This document shows positions 1 through 8,271 of a DNA stretch of 64,000 bases, piece after piece; the first letter of the stretch is position 1, and each line of letters begins with the position of its first letter. Under the pieces are notes generated by a model. That model searched no databases. It worked only from the letters and a program-made list of their open reading frames with translations, and was not told the origin of the DNA. Both the position numbers and the translations under genes were made by a program. The stretch lies in assembly GCF_000019905.1 (NCBI RefSeq), contig NC_010556.1, positions 832,001-896,000 of the forward strand, given 5' to 3'. The DNA is from Exiguobacterium artemiae 255-15. Lineage in GTDB: Bacteria > Bacillota > Bacilli > Exiguobacteriales > Exiguobacteriaceae.

Positions 1-1
1 C

Positions 2-472
2 AAGATTCCAGCCGGGATTGACAACGGTCAACAGATTCGTCTGGCAGGTAAAGGGGAAGCCGGCGTCAACGGCGGACCATTCGGAGATCTGTACGTCGTC
101 GTCCGTGTCCGCGAACATGAATTGTTTGAACGGGTCGACGATCATATCGTGATGGATATGCCGCTTACGTTCGCCCAAGCGACGCTTGGCGATGAAATTG
201 AAGTGCCGACGGTTCATGGGAAAGTCAGCTTAAAGATTCCGGCCGGAACACAAACCGGTTCACGATTCCGTCTGCGCGGCAAAGGGATGCCGAACGTCCG
301 TTCAGGCCATCACGGGGATCAATATGTCAACGTCGTCATCATCACACCAAAAAATCTGACAGACCGTCAAAAAGAACTACTCCGTGAGTTCAATGAGATC
401 AGTGATGAAAAAGGTGTCGAAGAACAACACGAAGGCGTATTCAGCCGGATTAAAACATTCTTTACAGGGTGA
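2..472 (+). CDS. dnaJ: Chaperone protein DnaJ, C-terminal part (5' end outside window)
   Basis: Last 156 residues of the Hsp40 co-chaperone that delivers unfolded clients to DnaK and stimulates its ATPase. The visible part is the C-terminal substrate-binding and dimerisation region. It opens with the [21 protein letters not shown] stretch of C-terminal domain I and later repeats the same type of element ([20 protein letters not shown]) in domain II, which is characteristic of DnaJ. The J domain and zinc-finger region lie upstream of the window. The reading frame is open from base 2 to the TGA at 470-472. prmA, rsmE and mtaB follow, the usual Bacillales order downstream of the hrcA-grpE-dnaK operon. 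Confidence 0.96.
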   Translation, partial: KIPAGIDNGQQIRLAGKGEAGVNGGPFGDLYVVVRVREHELFERVDDHIVMDMPLTFAQATLGDEIEVPTVHGKVSLKIPAGTQTGSRFRLRGKGMPNVRSGHHGDQYVNVVIITPKNLTDRQKELLREFNEISDEKGVEEQHEGVFSRIKTFFTG

Positions 473-495
473 TCACTAAAGGAGCGTGACAGGAA

Positions 496-1443
496 ATGAA
501 ATGGTCAGAAGTCTGTGTCCATACGACACAAGAAGCAATCGAAGCAGTCTCGAACATCTTACATGAAGCAGGAGCAAGCGGTGTCGTCATCGAGGACGTC
601 GAAGATTTCGAAATGATGTCACACCGTGAAGATAACTTCGGTGAGATTTGGGATGAGAAGAAGCGCGACGAATATCCGGACAGCGGTGTCCTCGTCAAAG
701 CGTATCTTGCGGAAAGCAGCGATTTGACGGATACGATCAAAGGAATCGAACGCGACATTCAGATGCTGACAAAATTCGGTCTGACGATTGGTGCAGGAAC
801 TGTCACGCTGACACAAGTCGATGAAGAAGATTGGGCCCATTCGTGGAAGCAGTTTTATAAACCGGTTAAAATCAGCCGTCATTTGACGGTTGTACCGATG
901 TGGGAAGAGTACACACCGCAACCGGATGAGAAAATCATCGAGCTCGATCCAGGCATGGCATTCGGGACAGGAACACACCCGACGACCGTCCTCTGTATTC
1001 AAGCCATCGAAAACTATCTTCAAGACAACGATCGTGTCGTCGATGTCGGGACCGGTTCGGGTGTTCTCGCGATTGCAGCGGCCAAACTCGGTGCCAAGGA
1101 TGTTTTTGCGCTTGATTTGGATGAAGTCGCGGTTCGTTCGGCAACAGACAATGTGGCGTTAAACAAAGTCAGCCAGCAAGTGACCGTCCGCCAAGGTGAT
1201 TTGATGAAAGAACTCAAAGAGCCGGTCGAGTTGATTGTCGCAAACATTCTGGCCGAAGTGATTTTGTTATTTGTCAACGATGCGTATGAACTAACATTAC
1301 CGGGCGGTCACTTCATCGCTTCCGGCATCATCGGTCAGAAAAAAGAGATGGTACGTGACGCCATGGTCGCTGCCGGATTCACGATCGTTGAGACGACGAA
1401 ACTCGAAGACTGGGTCGCGATTATCGCGAAACGCGAGGCGTAA
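496..1443 (+). CDS. prmA: Ribosomal protein L11 methyltransferase
   Basis: 315-residue SAM-dependent enzyme that trimethylates ribosomal protein L11 in the cytoplasm. The N-terminal substrate-recognition domain (about 1-125) starts MKWSEVCVHTTQEA. The catalytic Rossmann domain carries ELDPGMAFGTGTHPTT and the SAM-binding VDVGTGSGVLAIAA (about residues 180-195), then the NILAEV motif typical of PrmA. An AAAGGAG-type ribosome site lies just ahead of the ATG. It starts 23 bases after dnaJ and ends 4 bases before rsmE, so it belongs to the dnaJ-distal operon. Length and motifs are normal for the family. Confidence 0.96.
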   Translation: MKWSEVCVHTTQEAIEAVSNILHEAGASGVVIEDVEDFEMMSHREDNFGEIWDEKKRDEYPDSGVLVKAYLAESSDLTDTIKGIERDIQMLTKFGLTIGAGTVTLTQVDEEDWAHSWKQFYKPVKISRHLTVVPMWEEYTPQPDEKIIELDPGMAFGTGTHPTTVLCIQAIENYLQDNDRVVDVGTGSGVLAIAAAKLGAKDVFALDLDEVAVRSATDNVALNKVSQQVTVRQGDLMKELKEPVELIVANILAEVILLFVNDAYELTLPGGHFIASGIIGQKKEMVRDAMVAAGFTIVETTKLEDWVAIIAKREA

Positions 1444-1447
1444 GCCG

Positions 1448-2194
1448 ATGCAACGATATTTCGTCGAACAGACCGCACGTGCAGGAAATACCTTCACATT
1501 GTCAAAAGACGACGCCCATCACATAAAAAACGTCATGCGGATGGACGTCGGGGATGAGATTTTAGTATTGGACGGAACGGGATTGTTCCGTTGCCGGCTT
1601 GAGCAACTGGATAAGCAAACAGCCGTCGCAGAGCTGCTTGAAGAATTACCGATTGAGACGGAACTTCCGATTCATGTGACGATTGCCTATGCCCTGCCGA
1701 AAGGGGATAAAGTGGAGCTCGTTGCCCAAAAAGCGACAGAGCTTGGCGTTAGCCGGCTGCTTGTATTTGAGTCGGCCCGCTCGGTCTCGAAATGGGATGC
1801 GAAAAAGATTCCGAAGAAGCTCGAACGTCTTCAAAAAATCAGCAAAGAAGCAGCAGAACAATCGTACCGGGCACACTTGCCGACGATTGAGTATGTAACG
1901 TATGATGAAGTCCTACAATGTGCTGCCGATTATACAGCGTGTCTGATTGCCTATGAAGAATCGGCAAAAGAGGGAGAGGCGGCAGCCTTTGCTTCGACGT
2001 TGTCCCGGCTTCAGTCAGGCGACTCTTTATTGGTTGTGATCGGTCCGGAAGGTGGACTGACGGAAACAGAAGTAACGCGGTTAACCGCTGGCGGATTCGT
2101 GCCGGCATCACTCGGACGACGGATTTTGCGGACAGAAACGGCACCACTCTACGTCCTATCCGCCGTATCGTATCATTTTGAATTGAAAGGGTGA
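1448..2194 (+). CDS. rsmE: 16S rRNA (uracil-1498-N3)-methyltransferase
   Basis: 248-residue SPOUT-class methyltransferase that modifies U1498 of 16S rRNA. The N-terminal PUA-like part (MQRYFVEQ...KDDAHHIKNVMRMDVGDEI) is followed by the SPOUT domain with its SAM-binding trefoil knot, seen in VVIGPEGGLTETEV and LGRRILRTETAPLYVLS near the C-terminus. The frame is open further upstream inside prmA, but the ATG at 1448 gives the canonical MxRYFV start and directly follows the prmA stop. The end overlaps the start region of mtaB, suggesting translational coupling. Confidence 0.95.
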   Translation: MQRYFVEQTARAGNTFTLSKDDAHHIKNVMRMDVGDEILVLDGTGLFRCRLEQLDKQTAVAELLEELPIETELPIHVTIAYALPKGDKVELVAQKATELGVSRLLVFESARSVSKWDAKKIPKKLERLQKISKEAAEQSYRAHLPTIEYVTYDEVLQCAADYTACLIAYEESAKEGEAAAFASTLSRLQSGDSLLVVIGPEGGLTETEVTRLTAGGFVPASLGRRILRTETAPLYVLSAVSYHFELKG

Positions 2195-2199
2195 GTGAA

Positions 2200-3534
2200 A
2201 TGGCAACGGTTGCCTTTCAAACGCTTGGTTGTAAAGTCAATCATTACGAGACAGAAGCCGTCTGGCAACTGTTCAAGGATGCGGGATATGGACGTGTCGA
2301 CTTTGCAGATCATGCCGACGTTTACGTCGTCAATACATGTACAGTAACAAATACCGGTGATAAAAAGAGCCGCCAGGTCATACGGCGGGCAATCCGTCAA
2401 AATCCGGACAGCGTCATCTGCGTCACGGGATGTTACGCCCAGACATCACCTGCGGAAATCATGGCGATTCCAGGCGTTGATGTCGTCGTCGGCACACAGG
2501 ACCGTCATAAGATGATCGGTTATATCGAACAGTTCCGCGAAGAACGGATGCCGATCAATGCCGTCGGGAACATCATGAAGGCGAAAGTCTATGAAGAACT
2601 CGATGTGCCGGCCTTTACCGACCGGACACGGGCTTCCCTGAAGATTCAGGAAGGATGCAATAATTTCTGTACGTTCTGCATCATTCCTTGGGCACGGGGT
2701 CTGATGCGTTCCCGCCAACCGGAAGATGTCTTGAAACAGGCGCAACAACTTGTCGATGCCGGATATAAGGAAATCGTTTTGACCGGTATTCATACAGGCG
2801 GTTACGGGGAAGACTTAAAAGACTACAACTTGGCGAAGTTGCTGAAAGCGCTCGAGTCCGTGACAGGTCTTGAACGGCTCCGGATTTCGTCCATTGAAGC
2901 GAGTCAAATCACGGATGAAGTGCTGGATGTTCTGAAAGATTCGCCAATCGTCGTCCGCCACCTGCACGTTCCGATTCAATCGGGGTCGGATACGGTCTTA
3001 CGCCGGATGCGCCGGAAATATACGATGGCAGAGTTCGGAAAACGGATTACACGTCTGAAAGAAGTTCTGCCGGACTGTGCGATTACGTCTGACGTCATCG
3101 TCGGTTTCCCGGGCGAGACGGAAGAAGAGTTCATGGAGACATTTAACTTCATCAACGACCATAAGTTCAGCGAACTGCATGTCTTCCCGTACTCGAAGCG
3201 GACCGGAACACCGGCTGCAATGATGGACGATCAGGTTGATGAGCAGGTGAAGGAGCAACGTGTCGCACGTCTGATTGCGTTGTCGGATCAGCTGGCAAAG
3301 GAATATGCATCGAAGTACGAAGGAGAACTGCTGGAAATCATTCCGGAAGAATTTTCGGAAGAGGCAGGCGGTCGTCTTGTCGGTTATACAGACAATTACT
3401 TACGTGTCGCGATTGAAGGCGACGAATCACTGATTGGTCAACTCGTTCGCGTCAAAATCAGCAAAGCGGGTTATCCGATGAATGACGGACAATTTGTCCG
3501 CGTCATGGAAACGTTAAAAGAGCAAGCGATTTAA
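2200..3534 (+). CDS. mtaB: tRNA t6A37 methylthiotransferase MtaB
   Basis: 444-residue radical-SAM enzyme that converts t6A to ms2t6A at position 37 of ANN-decoding tRNAs. The order is an N-terminal UPF0004/MTTase domain (AFQTLGCKVNHYET with cluster-ligand cysteines, VNTCTVTN, VTGCYAQ), then the radical-SAM core with the CxxxCxxC cluster in EGCNNFCTFCIIPWARG (near residue 150), then a C-terminal TRAM domain. A GTG at 2191 is in frame, but the GAAAGGG ribosome site at 2183-2190 is better spaced for the ATG at 2200. It is the last gene of the dnaJ-prmA-rsmE-mtaB run and is followed by a terminator. Confidence 0.95.
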   Translation: MATVAFQTLGCKVNHYETEAVWQLFKDAGYGRVDFADHADVYVVNTCTVTNTGDKKSRQVIRRAIRQNPDSVICVTGCYAQTSPAEIMAIPGVDVVVGTQDRHKMIGYIEQFREERMPINAVGNIMKAKVYEELDVPAFTDRTRASLKIQEGCNNFCTFCIIPWARGLMRSRQPEDVLKQAQQLVDAGYKEIVLTGIHTGGYGEDLKDYNLAKLLKALESVTGLERLRISSIEASQITDEVLDVLKDSPIVVRHLHVPIQSGSDTVLRRMRRKYTMAEFGKRITRLKEVLPDCAITSDVIVGFPGETEEEFMETFNFINDHKFSELHVFPYSKRTGTPAAMMDDQVDEQVKEQRVARLIALSDQLAKEYASKYEGELLEIIPEEFSEEAGGRLVGYTDNYLRVAIEGDESLIGQLVRVKISKAGYPMNDGQFVRVMETLKEQAI

Positions 3535-3537
3535 AAG

Positions 3538-3575
3538 GGATTCGCCTTCCGGTTACAGGAAGGCGGATTTTATTT
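3538..3575 (+). terminator. Rho-independent terminator after mtaB
   Basis: TCGCCTTCC and GGAAGGCGGA pair around a short loop, followed by a T-rich run (TTTTATTTT). It closes the dnaJ-mtaB operon. The Bacillus-like gene order breaks off here and does not resume until rpsU at 36.3 kb. Confidence 0.85.
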
Positions 3576-3594
3576 TACAGTCCGACAAATTCTT

Positions 3595-3623
3595 TTGTTT
3601 TCAAGGAACGGATACGCTACACT
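3595..3623 (+). promoter_or_regulatory. Sigma-A-type promoter for the pseudouridine synthase gene
   Basis: TTGTTT at 3595-3600 and TACACT at 3618-3623 with exactly 17 bases between them. Placed 35 bases ahead of the start codon and after the mtaB terminator. Confidence 0.5.
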
Positions 3624-3658
3624 GAGTAAAGATTACACAAAAGAAAGAGGATAAGGAT

Positions 3659-4354
3659 ATGCGAATTAATAAATTCATCAGTGAAACAGGATATTGTTCC
3701 CGCCGCGCAGCCGATAAGCTGATCGATGCAGGACGTGTGACGATTAACGGCAACGTCGCCGAGCTCGGATCGCAAGTCGAAAAAACGGATGCTGTCGAAA
3801 TTGACGGACAGCCGCTTCAGCCAAAACCGGATCTCGAGTACTTGATTTTAAACAAACCGGTCGGTATCACGTGTACGACGGAACGTGACATCGAAGGCAA
3901 CATCATTGATTTCGTCAATCATCCGAACCGGATTTTCCCGATTGGACGACTCGACAAAGATTCGGACGGCTTGATTATCCTGACGAACGACGGAGATATC
4001 GTTAACCGGATTTTACGAGCGGAAAACAATCACGATAAAGAGTACATCGTGACGGTCGACGCACCGATTACGGAAACGTTTATCGAAGGCATGGCGGGCG
4101 GCGTCGATATTCTTGGGACGACGACGAAAGAATGTGTCGTCGAACAGCTCGAGTCGCGGACGTTCCGAATCGTTTTGACCCAAGGCTTGAACCGGCAAAT
4201 TCGCCGGATGTGCAAAGAGTTTGGTTACCGTGTCAAACGTCTGCAACGCGTCCGGATCATGAACATCGAACTCGGTGATTTACCGATTGGGGAATGGCGT
4301 GACTTGACGGAGTCGGAAATGAAAACATTGTTCGAGACACTCGATCAACAATAA
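3659..4354 (+). CDS. RsuA/RluF-family 23S rRNA pseudouridine synthase
   Basis: 231-residue pseudouridine synthase. An N-terminal S4 RNA-binding domain (MRINKFISETGYCSRRAADKLI, residues 1-60) precedes the catalytic domain with the GRLDKDSDGLIILTNDG motif; the aspartate of RLDKDSDG is the expected nucleophile. The QGLNRQIRRMC motif near the C-terminus is standard. The NHPNRIFPIGRLDKDSDG form and overall length resemble RluF (23S U2604) more than RluB, but the target cannot be fixed from sequence alone. It has its own promoter and terminator, so it is probably monocistronic. Confidence 0.88.
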   Translation: MRINKFISETGYCSRRAADKLIDAGRVTINGNVAELGSQVEKTDAVEIDGQPLQPKPDLEYLILNKPVGITCTTERDIEGNIIDFVNHPNRIFPIGRLDKDSDGLIILTNDGDIVNRILRAENNHDKEYIVTVDAPITETFIEGMAGGVDILGTTTKECVVEQLESRTFRIVLTQGLNRQIRRMCKEFGYRVKRLQRVRIMNIELGDLPIGEWRDLTESEMKTLFETLDQQ

Positions 4355-4360
4355 GCTGAA

Positions 4361-4391
4361 AAAAGTCGCCATGATGATGGCGGCTTTACTT
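4361..4391 (+). terminator. Terminator after pseudouridine synthase
   Basis: AGTCGCCAT pairs with ATGGCGGCT across a GATG loop, followed by TTTACTT. A modest stem with a short T-run. Confidence 0.7.
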
Positions 4392-4414
4392 GTATACATA
4401 TAAGGGGGTTCATC

Positions 4415-5290
4415 GTGGATAAACGGGGAATGAGTGCGACCTTCGTCGCCTATGTGATTGGGGGATTATTACCGATCTACAAACTGTTTGCGGATCACGT
4501 ACCGGCATGGACGGTCGTCTCGATTCGCATCATCAGTGCTTTTATTTTTGTTACGTTATTATTGCGACTGACCGGGAAATTTAAGCACGTCAAGCAACTT
4601 TGGCGAAGCAAACGTCAACGGAATACCGTTTTAACGGCAGGACTTGTCCTTGGGGGAAACTGGACCTTATATTTATACGCAATCGGTGAAGGGTATCTCG
4701 TCGAGTCTTCACTCGGCTATTACATTAATCCGCTCGTCAGTGTCCTGTTCGGTTTGCTGTTTTTCGGAGAACGCCTGAACCGGGCTCAACTTTTTGCGAT
4801 GGCGAGTGCCGTGACAGGTGTTTTGATTCTGACATTCGGATACGGAAAGTTTCCGATTATCGCCTTTTCACTCGCCATTTCGTTTGCTTTTTACGGGGTG
4901 CTGAAAAAGAAGGCGGCGGCAGAACCGTTATCCGGTCTGTTTCTTGAGACGCTCGTGACGTTACCGTTTGCCGTGCTGACGCTTGGTCTGACCGGAGCAA
5001 ATCCGATTGCCTTGCCGACGGAAGCACTGTTTGCCATCGTCATGCTTGGTGTAGCGACTGCGGTCCAATTGATGTTGTTCGGATACGGCATGCCGAAAAT
5101 TCCGTTCGTCTACGTCGGGATTTTACAATATATCGCCCCGACCTTGACCCTGATTCTCGGTGTCTTTTTATTCAATGACGTCTTTACACCGGTTCACTTC
5201 ATCGCCTTCCTGTTCATTTGGCTGGCTGTTGCGTTATTTACAATCAGTGGGATATCGAACGGACGGATGAAAATGAAAAAAGTATCGTGA
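4415..5290 (+). CDS. RarD/EamA-family permease, copy 1
   Basis: 291-residue polytopic membrane protein with about ten predicted helices in two five-helix repeats, the DMT (drug/metabolite) superfamily layout. The AYVIGGLLPIYKL start and the SSLGYYINPLVSVLFGLLFFGERL block match RarD proteins. Substrates of Firmicute RarD paralogues are unknown. GTG start with an AAGGGGG ribosome site at about 4402. The first helix has GGLLPIYKL where the neighbouring paralogue has WGLLPIYWKL. The second copy begins 22 bases downstream and is clearly homologous along its length, so the pair arose by tandem duplication. Confidence 0.88.
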   Translation: MDKRGMSATFVAYVIGGLLPIYKLFADHVPAWTVVSIRIISAFIFVTLLLRLTGKFKHVKQLWRSKRQRNTVLTAGLVLGGNWTLYLYAIGEGYLVESSLGYYINPLVSVLFGLLFFGERLNRAQLFAMASAVTGVLILTFGYGKFPIIAFSLAISFAFYGVLKKKAAAEPLSGLFLETLVTLPFAVLTLGLTGANPIALPTEALFAIVMLGVATAVQLMLFGYGMPKIPFVYVGILQYIAPTLTLILGVFLFNDVFTPVHFIAFLFIWLAVALFTISGISNGRMKMKKVS

Positions 5291-5312
5291 CCGAGAAAAG
5301 AGGAAATGAATC

Positions 5313-6197
5313 ATGAATAAATCAGGTTTTATCGCGACATTAGCCGCTTATGTCATTTGGGGACTGTTGCCGATCTACTGGAAGTTACTTGCGACCGTCT
5401 CGAGTGAGGAGATTTTAGCACACCGGATCGTCTGGTCGTTTATTTTCTTATTGTTATTATTATCACTTCAAAAAGCATTGCCGAAGTTTACCGGTGCGCT
5501 GAAGAATCCCTTTACCCGGCGTTTGTTTTTCCTGAACGGGCTGATCATCAGCATGAACTGGTTCATCTACATTTGGGCGGTCAATCATAATTTTATCGTT
5601 GAAGCATCGCTCGGTTATTACATCAATCCGATTGTCAGCATTATTTTCGGGGTGTTCTTTTTCCGGGAAAAACTGTCGCGGATCGAGTGGCTTGCGATTC
5701 TGCTTGCAACGATCGGTGTCTTGATCCTGACGATCGGCTATGGGAAATTCCCTTGGATTTCCTTGGCACTAGCCTTCAGCTTTGGTTTTTACGGTGTCGT
5801 CAAAAAACAACGGCCGCTTGAGTCAACCGTCAGTCTGACGATCGAAACACTGGCTCCGTTACCGATTGCTTTATTATTTTTAGGATACATGGGGGTCAGT
5901 GGACAAGAGACCTTTACCTCTTCTCCGTTTGTGATGATTGGACTTTTCTTAACCGGTATCATCACGGCCGTTCCGTTATTATTGTTCGGATTTGGTGCCC
6001 AACGGATTCCGTTTACGGTCGTCGGTTTCCTGCAATTCGTTGCCCCGACCTTGTCGCTTGCGATCGGTGTTCTTCTGTATAACGAACCATTTACGAGAAC
6101 ACACTTGATTGCGTTTACATTCATTTGGTCCGCGGCACTCGTCTTTACATTAAACGGTTTACTGATTCGAAAAAAACAGCTACGAAAAGTCGCGTAA
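5313..6197 (+). CDS. RarD-type EamA-family permease, copy 2
   Basis: 294-residue DMT-superfamily transporter. It keeps the canonical RarD N-terminus (AYVIWGLLPIYWKLL, then EILAHRIVWSF) and the SLGYYINPIVSIIFGVFFFREKL block in the central helices. It shares the GYGKFP..SLA..FSFGFYGV segment with the upstream copy. An AGAGGAAAT ribosome site precedes the ATG. Tandem RarD-like genes raise the possibility of a two-subunit transporter, but single-copy RarD proteins are common, so divergence after duplication is equally likely. Confidence 0.9.
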   Translation: MNKSGFIATLAAYVIWGLLPIYWKLLATVSSEEILAHRIVWSFIFLLLLLSLQKALPKFTGALKNPFTRRLFFLNGLIISMNWFIYIWAVNHNFIVEASLGYYINPIVSIIFGVFFFREKLSRIEWLAILLATIGVLILTIGYGKFPWISLALAFSFGFYGVVKKQRPLESTVSLTIETLAPLPIALLFLGYMGVSGQETFTSSPFVMIGLFLTGIITAVPLLLFGFGAQRIPFTVVGFLQFVAPTLSLAIGVLLYNEPFTRTHLIAFTFIWSAALVFTLNGLLIRKKQLRKVA

Positions 6198-6273
6198 AAA
6201 GATAGAAGTCTGACCTCTCACGTGATAGAATGAAAACAGAGTCTAAGGGATATCCTTAAGGAGGAACTGAATC

Positions 6274-6939
6274 ATGAATTTAGCAGGAATGATCGACCAT
6301 ACCGCTTTAAAAGCAGAAACGTCACGTGCCCAAATCGAAACACTTTGTAAAGAAGCGCTCGAATACAAATTTGCCAGTGTTTGTGTCAACCCGACAAACG
6401 TAGCACTCGCGGCAGAACTCTTGAAATCAGACGATGCGGTCAAAGTATGTACAGTTATCGGCTTCCCACTCGGTGCAAACACACCGGAAGTAAAAGCATT
6501 TGAAACACAAGATGCCATCAAAAACGGCGCAACAGAAATCGATATGGTCCTAAATATCGGTGCATTAAAAGACGGCGACCTTTCACTCGTTGAACGCGAC
6601 ATTCGTGCAGTTGTCGAAGCGGCAAACGGCACACTCGTCAAAGTCATCTTCGAGAACTGCCTCTTAACAAAAGAAGAAATCAAAACAGCTGCTGAGTTAT
6701 CAGTCAAAGCCGGTGCGGATTTCGTTAAGACGTCTACTGGTTTCTCAACAGGCGGCGCAACGGTAGAAGACATCCGTCTCATGCGCGAAACAGTCGGACC
6801 TGACATCGGTGTCAAGGCTTCAGGCGGCGTTCGTGATTTTGAAGGAGCAAAAGCAATGATCGATGCCGGCGCAACACGTATCGGTGCTTCTGCCGGAATT
6901 GCCATCGTTACAGGTGGAACTTCAGACAGCGACTACTAA
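6274..6939 (+). CDS. deoC: Deoxyribose-phosphate aldolase
   Basis: 221-residue class I aldolase that splits 2-deoxyribose-5-phosphate into glyceraldehyde-3-phosphate and acetaldehyde in deoxynucleoside catabolism. Diagnostic motifs are MIDHTALK at the N-terminus, [22 protein letters not shown], the Schiff-base lysine in FVKTSTGF (near residue 152) and [10 protein letters not shown]. Length is normal. An AAGGAGG ribosome site at about 6259 precedes the ATG. No deoR, pdp or nupC gene adjoins it. cdd, another nucleoside-salvage gene, is far away at 43.3 kb in its usual era context. Confidence 0.96.
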   Translation: MNLAGMIDHTALKAETSRAQIETLCKEALEYKFASVCVNPTNVALAAELLKSDDAVKVCTVIGFPLGANTPEVKAFETQDAIKNGATEIDMVLNIGALKDGDLSLVERDIRAVVEAANGTLVKVIFENCLLTKEEIKTAAELSVKAGADFVKTSTGFSTGGATVEDIRLMRETVGPDIGVKASGGVRDFEGAKAMIDAGATRIGASAGIAIVTGGTSDSDY

Positions 6940-6956
6940 TTTAATTTGATAAAACC

Positions 6957-7213
6957 AGAGGCTGACTTAAAAGTCACTCTCGATAAAGATCAGGGTGGCG
7001 GAGTGATAATCTGCCACCCTGATTTCGTAAAAAAAGAATCACTCTCTTCACGCAACTCCTACAGGAAAAGCGCATTTTGCGCTGTCAGAGACAAACAAGA
7101 CCCGATTTCCTGCCTCAATAAGGCAGGGAAACTGGCTTGTGTCTCGCCTGAGGAAAGGGTGTGAAAGAACGAGTGATTCTTTTTTGATTCAGCCACTTTT
7201 TGTTTTAAAACAA
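6957..7213. repeat. Nested inverted-repeat element, candidate structured RNA or palindromic intergenic repeat
   Basis: A non-coding stretch full of complementary segments. (1) ATCAGGGTGGC (6989-6999) pairs perfectly with GCCACCCTGAT (7013-7023). (2) A 15-bp match AAAAAAGAATCACTC (7030-7044) pairs with 7171-7185. (3) Outer arms AGAGGCTGA...TCACTC (6957-6979) and GAGTGA...TTCAGCCAC (7171-7195) are related inverted copies. (4) Short hairpins lie inside (AGCGCA/TGCGCT around 7070; TGCCT/AGGCA around 7111-7125). GAGTGAT also occurs in the loop of hairpin 1, so several pairings exclude one another. TTGTTTTAAAACAA at 7200-7213 is a perfect palindrome. It lies between deoC and the lipoprotein-chemoreceptor pair. 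Confidence 0.6.
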
Positions 7214-7293
7214 TTCTGAATTTGATTTTCAGGTTAAGAAGTCAGACAACCCTTCCGATAATCCATTGTAGAACAAGGGAAGGAAGTGGAAAA

Positions 7294-8271
7294 GTGTCAA
7301 AACGATTCAGTTTGTCCATGCTGGCCTTAACCATCGGTCTGGCGGGTTGCGGCAGTATCATCGATCATCCTGAACAAGCAGTGAAGGAGCGCCGGAAAAT
7401 GGCAGTCGTCTTATCCGATGTCGGATTAGGGGATCAGTCGTTCAGCGATGCTGCCATGAGCGGTATGTCTTTACTACGTGAAAAAGAAGACTGGTTCATT
7501 GATTATAGAGAATTAAGTGAAACAAAGTCATATGAAACGGCATTTGCCACGTTAGCGAAACAACATCCGACCGTTGTCGTCGGTCTTGGGTTTATGGGAC
7601 AGGCGGACTTGGAAAAAGTCGCTAAACAGTATCCAAAACAGCAGTTTGCATTAATTGATGCCGTGTCGGAACTACCGAATGTATTATCCGTCACATTTAA
7701 AGAAGATGAAGGCAGTTATCTGGCGGGGGCAGCGGCAGCAATCCAATCCGACAGTGATACGATTGGTTTTATCGGCGGCATGAAATCACCGCTCATTGAG
7801 AAGTTTGAAAAAGGCTACCGTGCCGGTGCAACAGCCATTAATCCGGACATCCGTGTCCTTGTCGATTATGCAGAAGACTTTGCGGCGCCGGATAAAGGAC
7901 GTGAGCTCGCTAATGCCCAAATGAAAAAAGAGGCGGATGTCTTATACGCGGCAGCAGGACTGACCGGCAGTGGCGTTCTTGAGGCAGCAGAAGAAAAAGG
8001 AAACAAGGCGATTGGTGTCGACAGCGATCAAACGGCGATTGCACCGGACGCAGTCATGACATCGATGTTAAAACAGGTCGATCTTGCGATTACGAAAATT
8101 GGCGACAGCGTCAAAGCACCGGGTCTTCAAGCCGGTCAAATCGTATTAGGCGTGAAAGACGGAGCGATTCAACTCGCGCCGATTCGTAATACCAACTTTA
8201 CAGAAAAAGATTTACAACGACTCGAACAATTGAAACAAGACATACTGGAAGGCAAGGTGAAGGTCCAATGA
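7294..8271 (+). CDS. BMP-family (Med-like) substrate-binding lipoprotein
   Basis: 325-residue extracytoplasmic lipoprotein of the basic membrane protein family (PnrA/TmpC/Med type). The signal peptide [20 protein letters not shown] ends in a lipobox LAGC, so it should be lipidated on that cysteine. The periplasmic-binding fold shows [21 protein letters not shown] near the N-terminus, then [21 protein letters not shown] and [18 protein letters not shown], which are the usual nucleoside-binding family signatures. The GTG at 7294 is chosen for the GGAAGGAAG ribosome site just upstream; the longer frame from 7222 would bury the signal peptide. No ABC permease or ATPase is adjacent. Instead it overlaps a chemoreceptor gene by 4 bases. 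Confidence 0.88.
   Translation: MSKRFSLSMLALTIGLAGCGSIIDHPEQAVKERRKMAVVLSDVGLGDQSFSDAAMSGMSLLREKEDWFIDYRELSETKSYETAFATLAKQHPTVVVGLGFMGQADLEKVAKQYPKQQFALIDAVSELPNVLSVTFKEDEGSYLAGAAAAIQSDSDTIGFIGGMKSPLIEKFEKGYRAGATAINPDIRVLVDYAEDFAAPDKGRELANAQMKKEADVLYAAAGLTGSGVLEAAEEKGNKAIGVDSDQTAIAPDAVMTSMLKQVDLAITKIGDSVKAPGLQAGQIVLGVKDGAIQLAPIRNTNFTEKDLQRLEQLKQDILEGKVKVQ

Noticed and set aside
6946-7164. 72-codon open frame in the deoC-lipoprotein gap
   Set aside because: It lies entirely in the inverted-repeat element, has no ribosome site, and its sequence is dictated by the palindromes.
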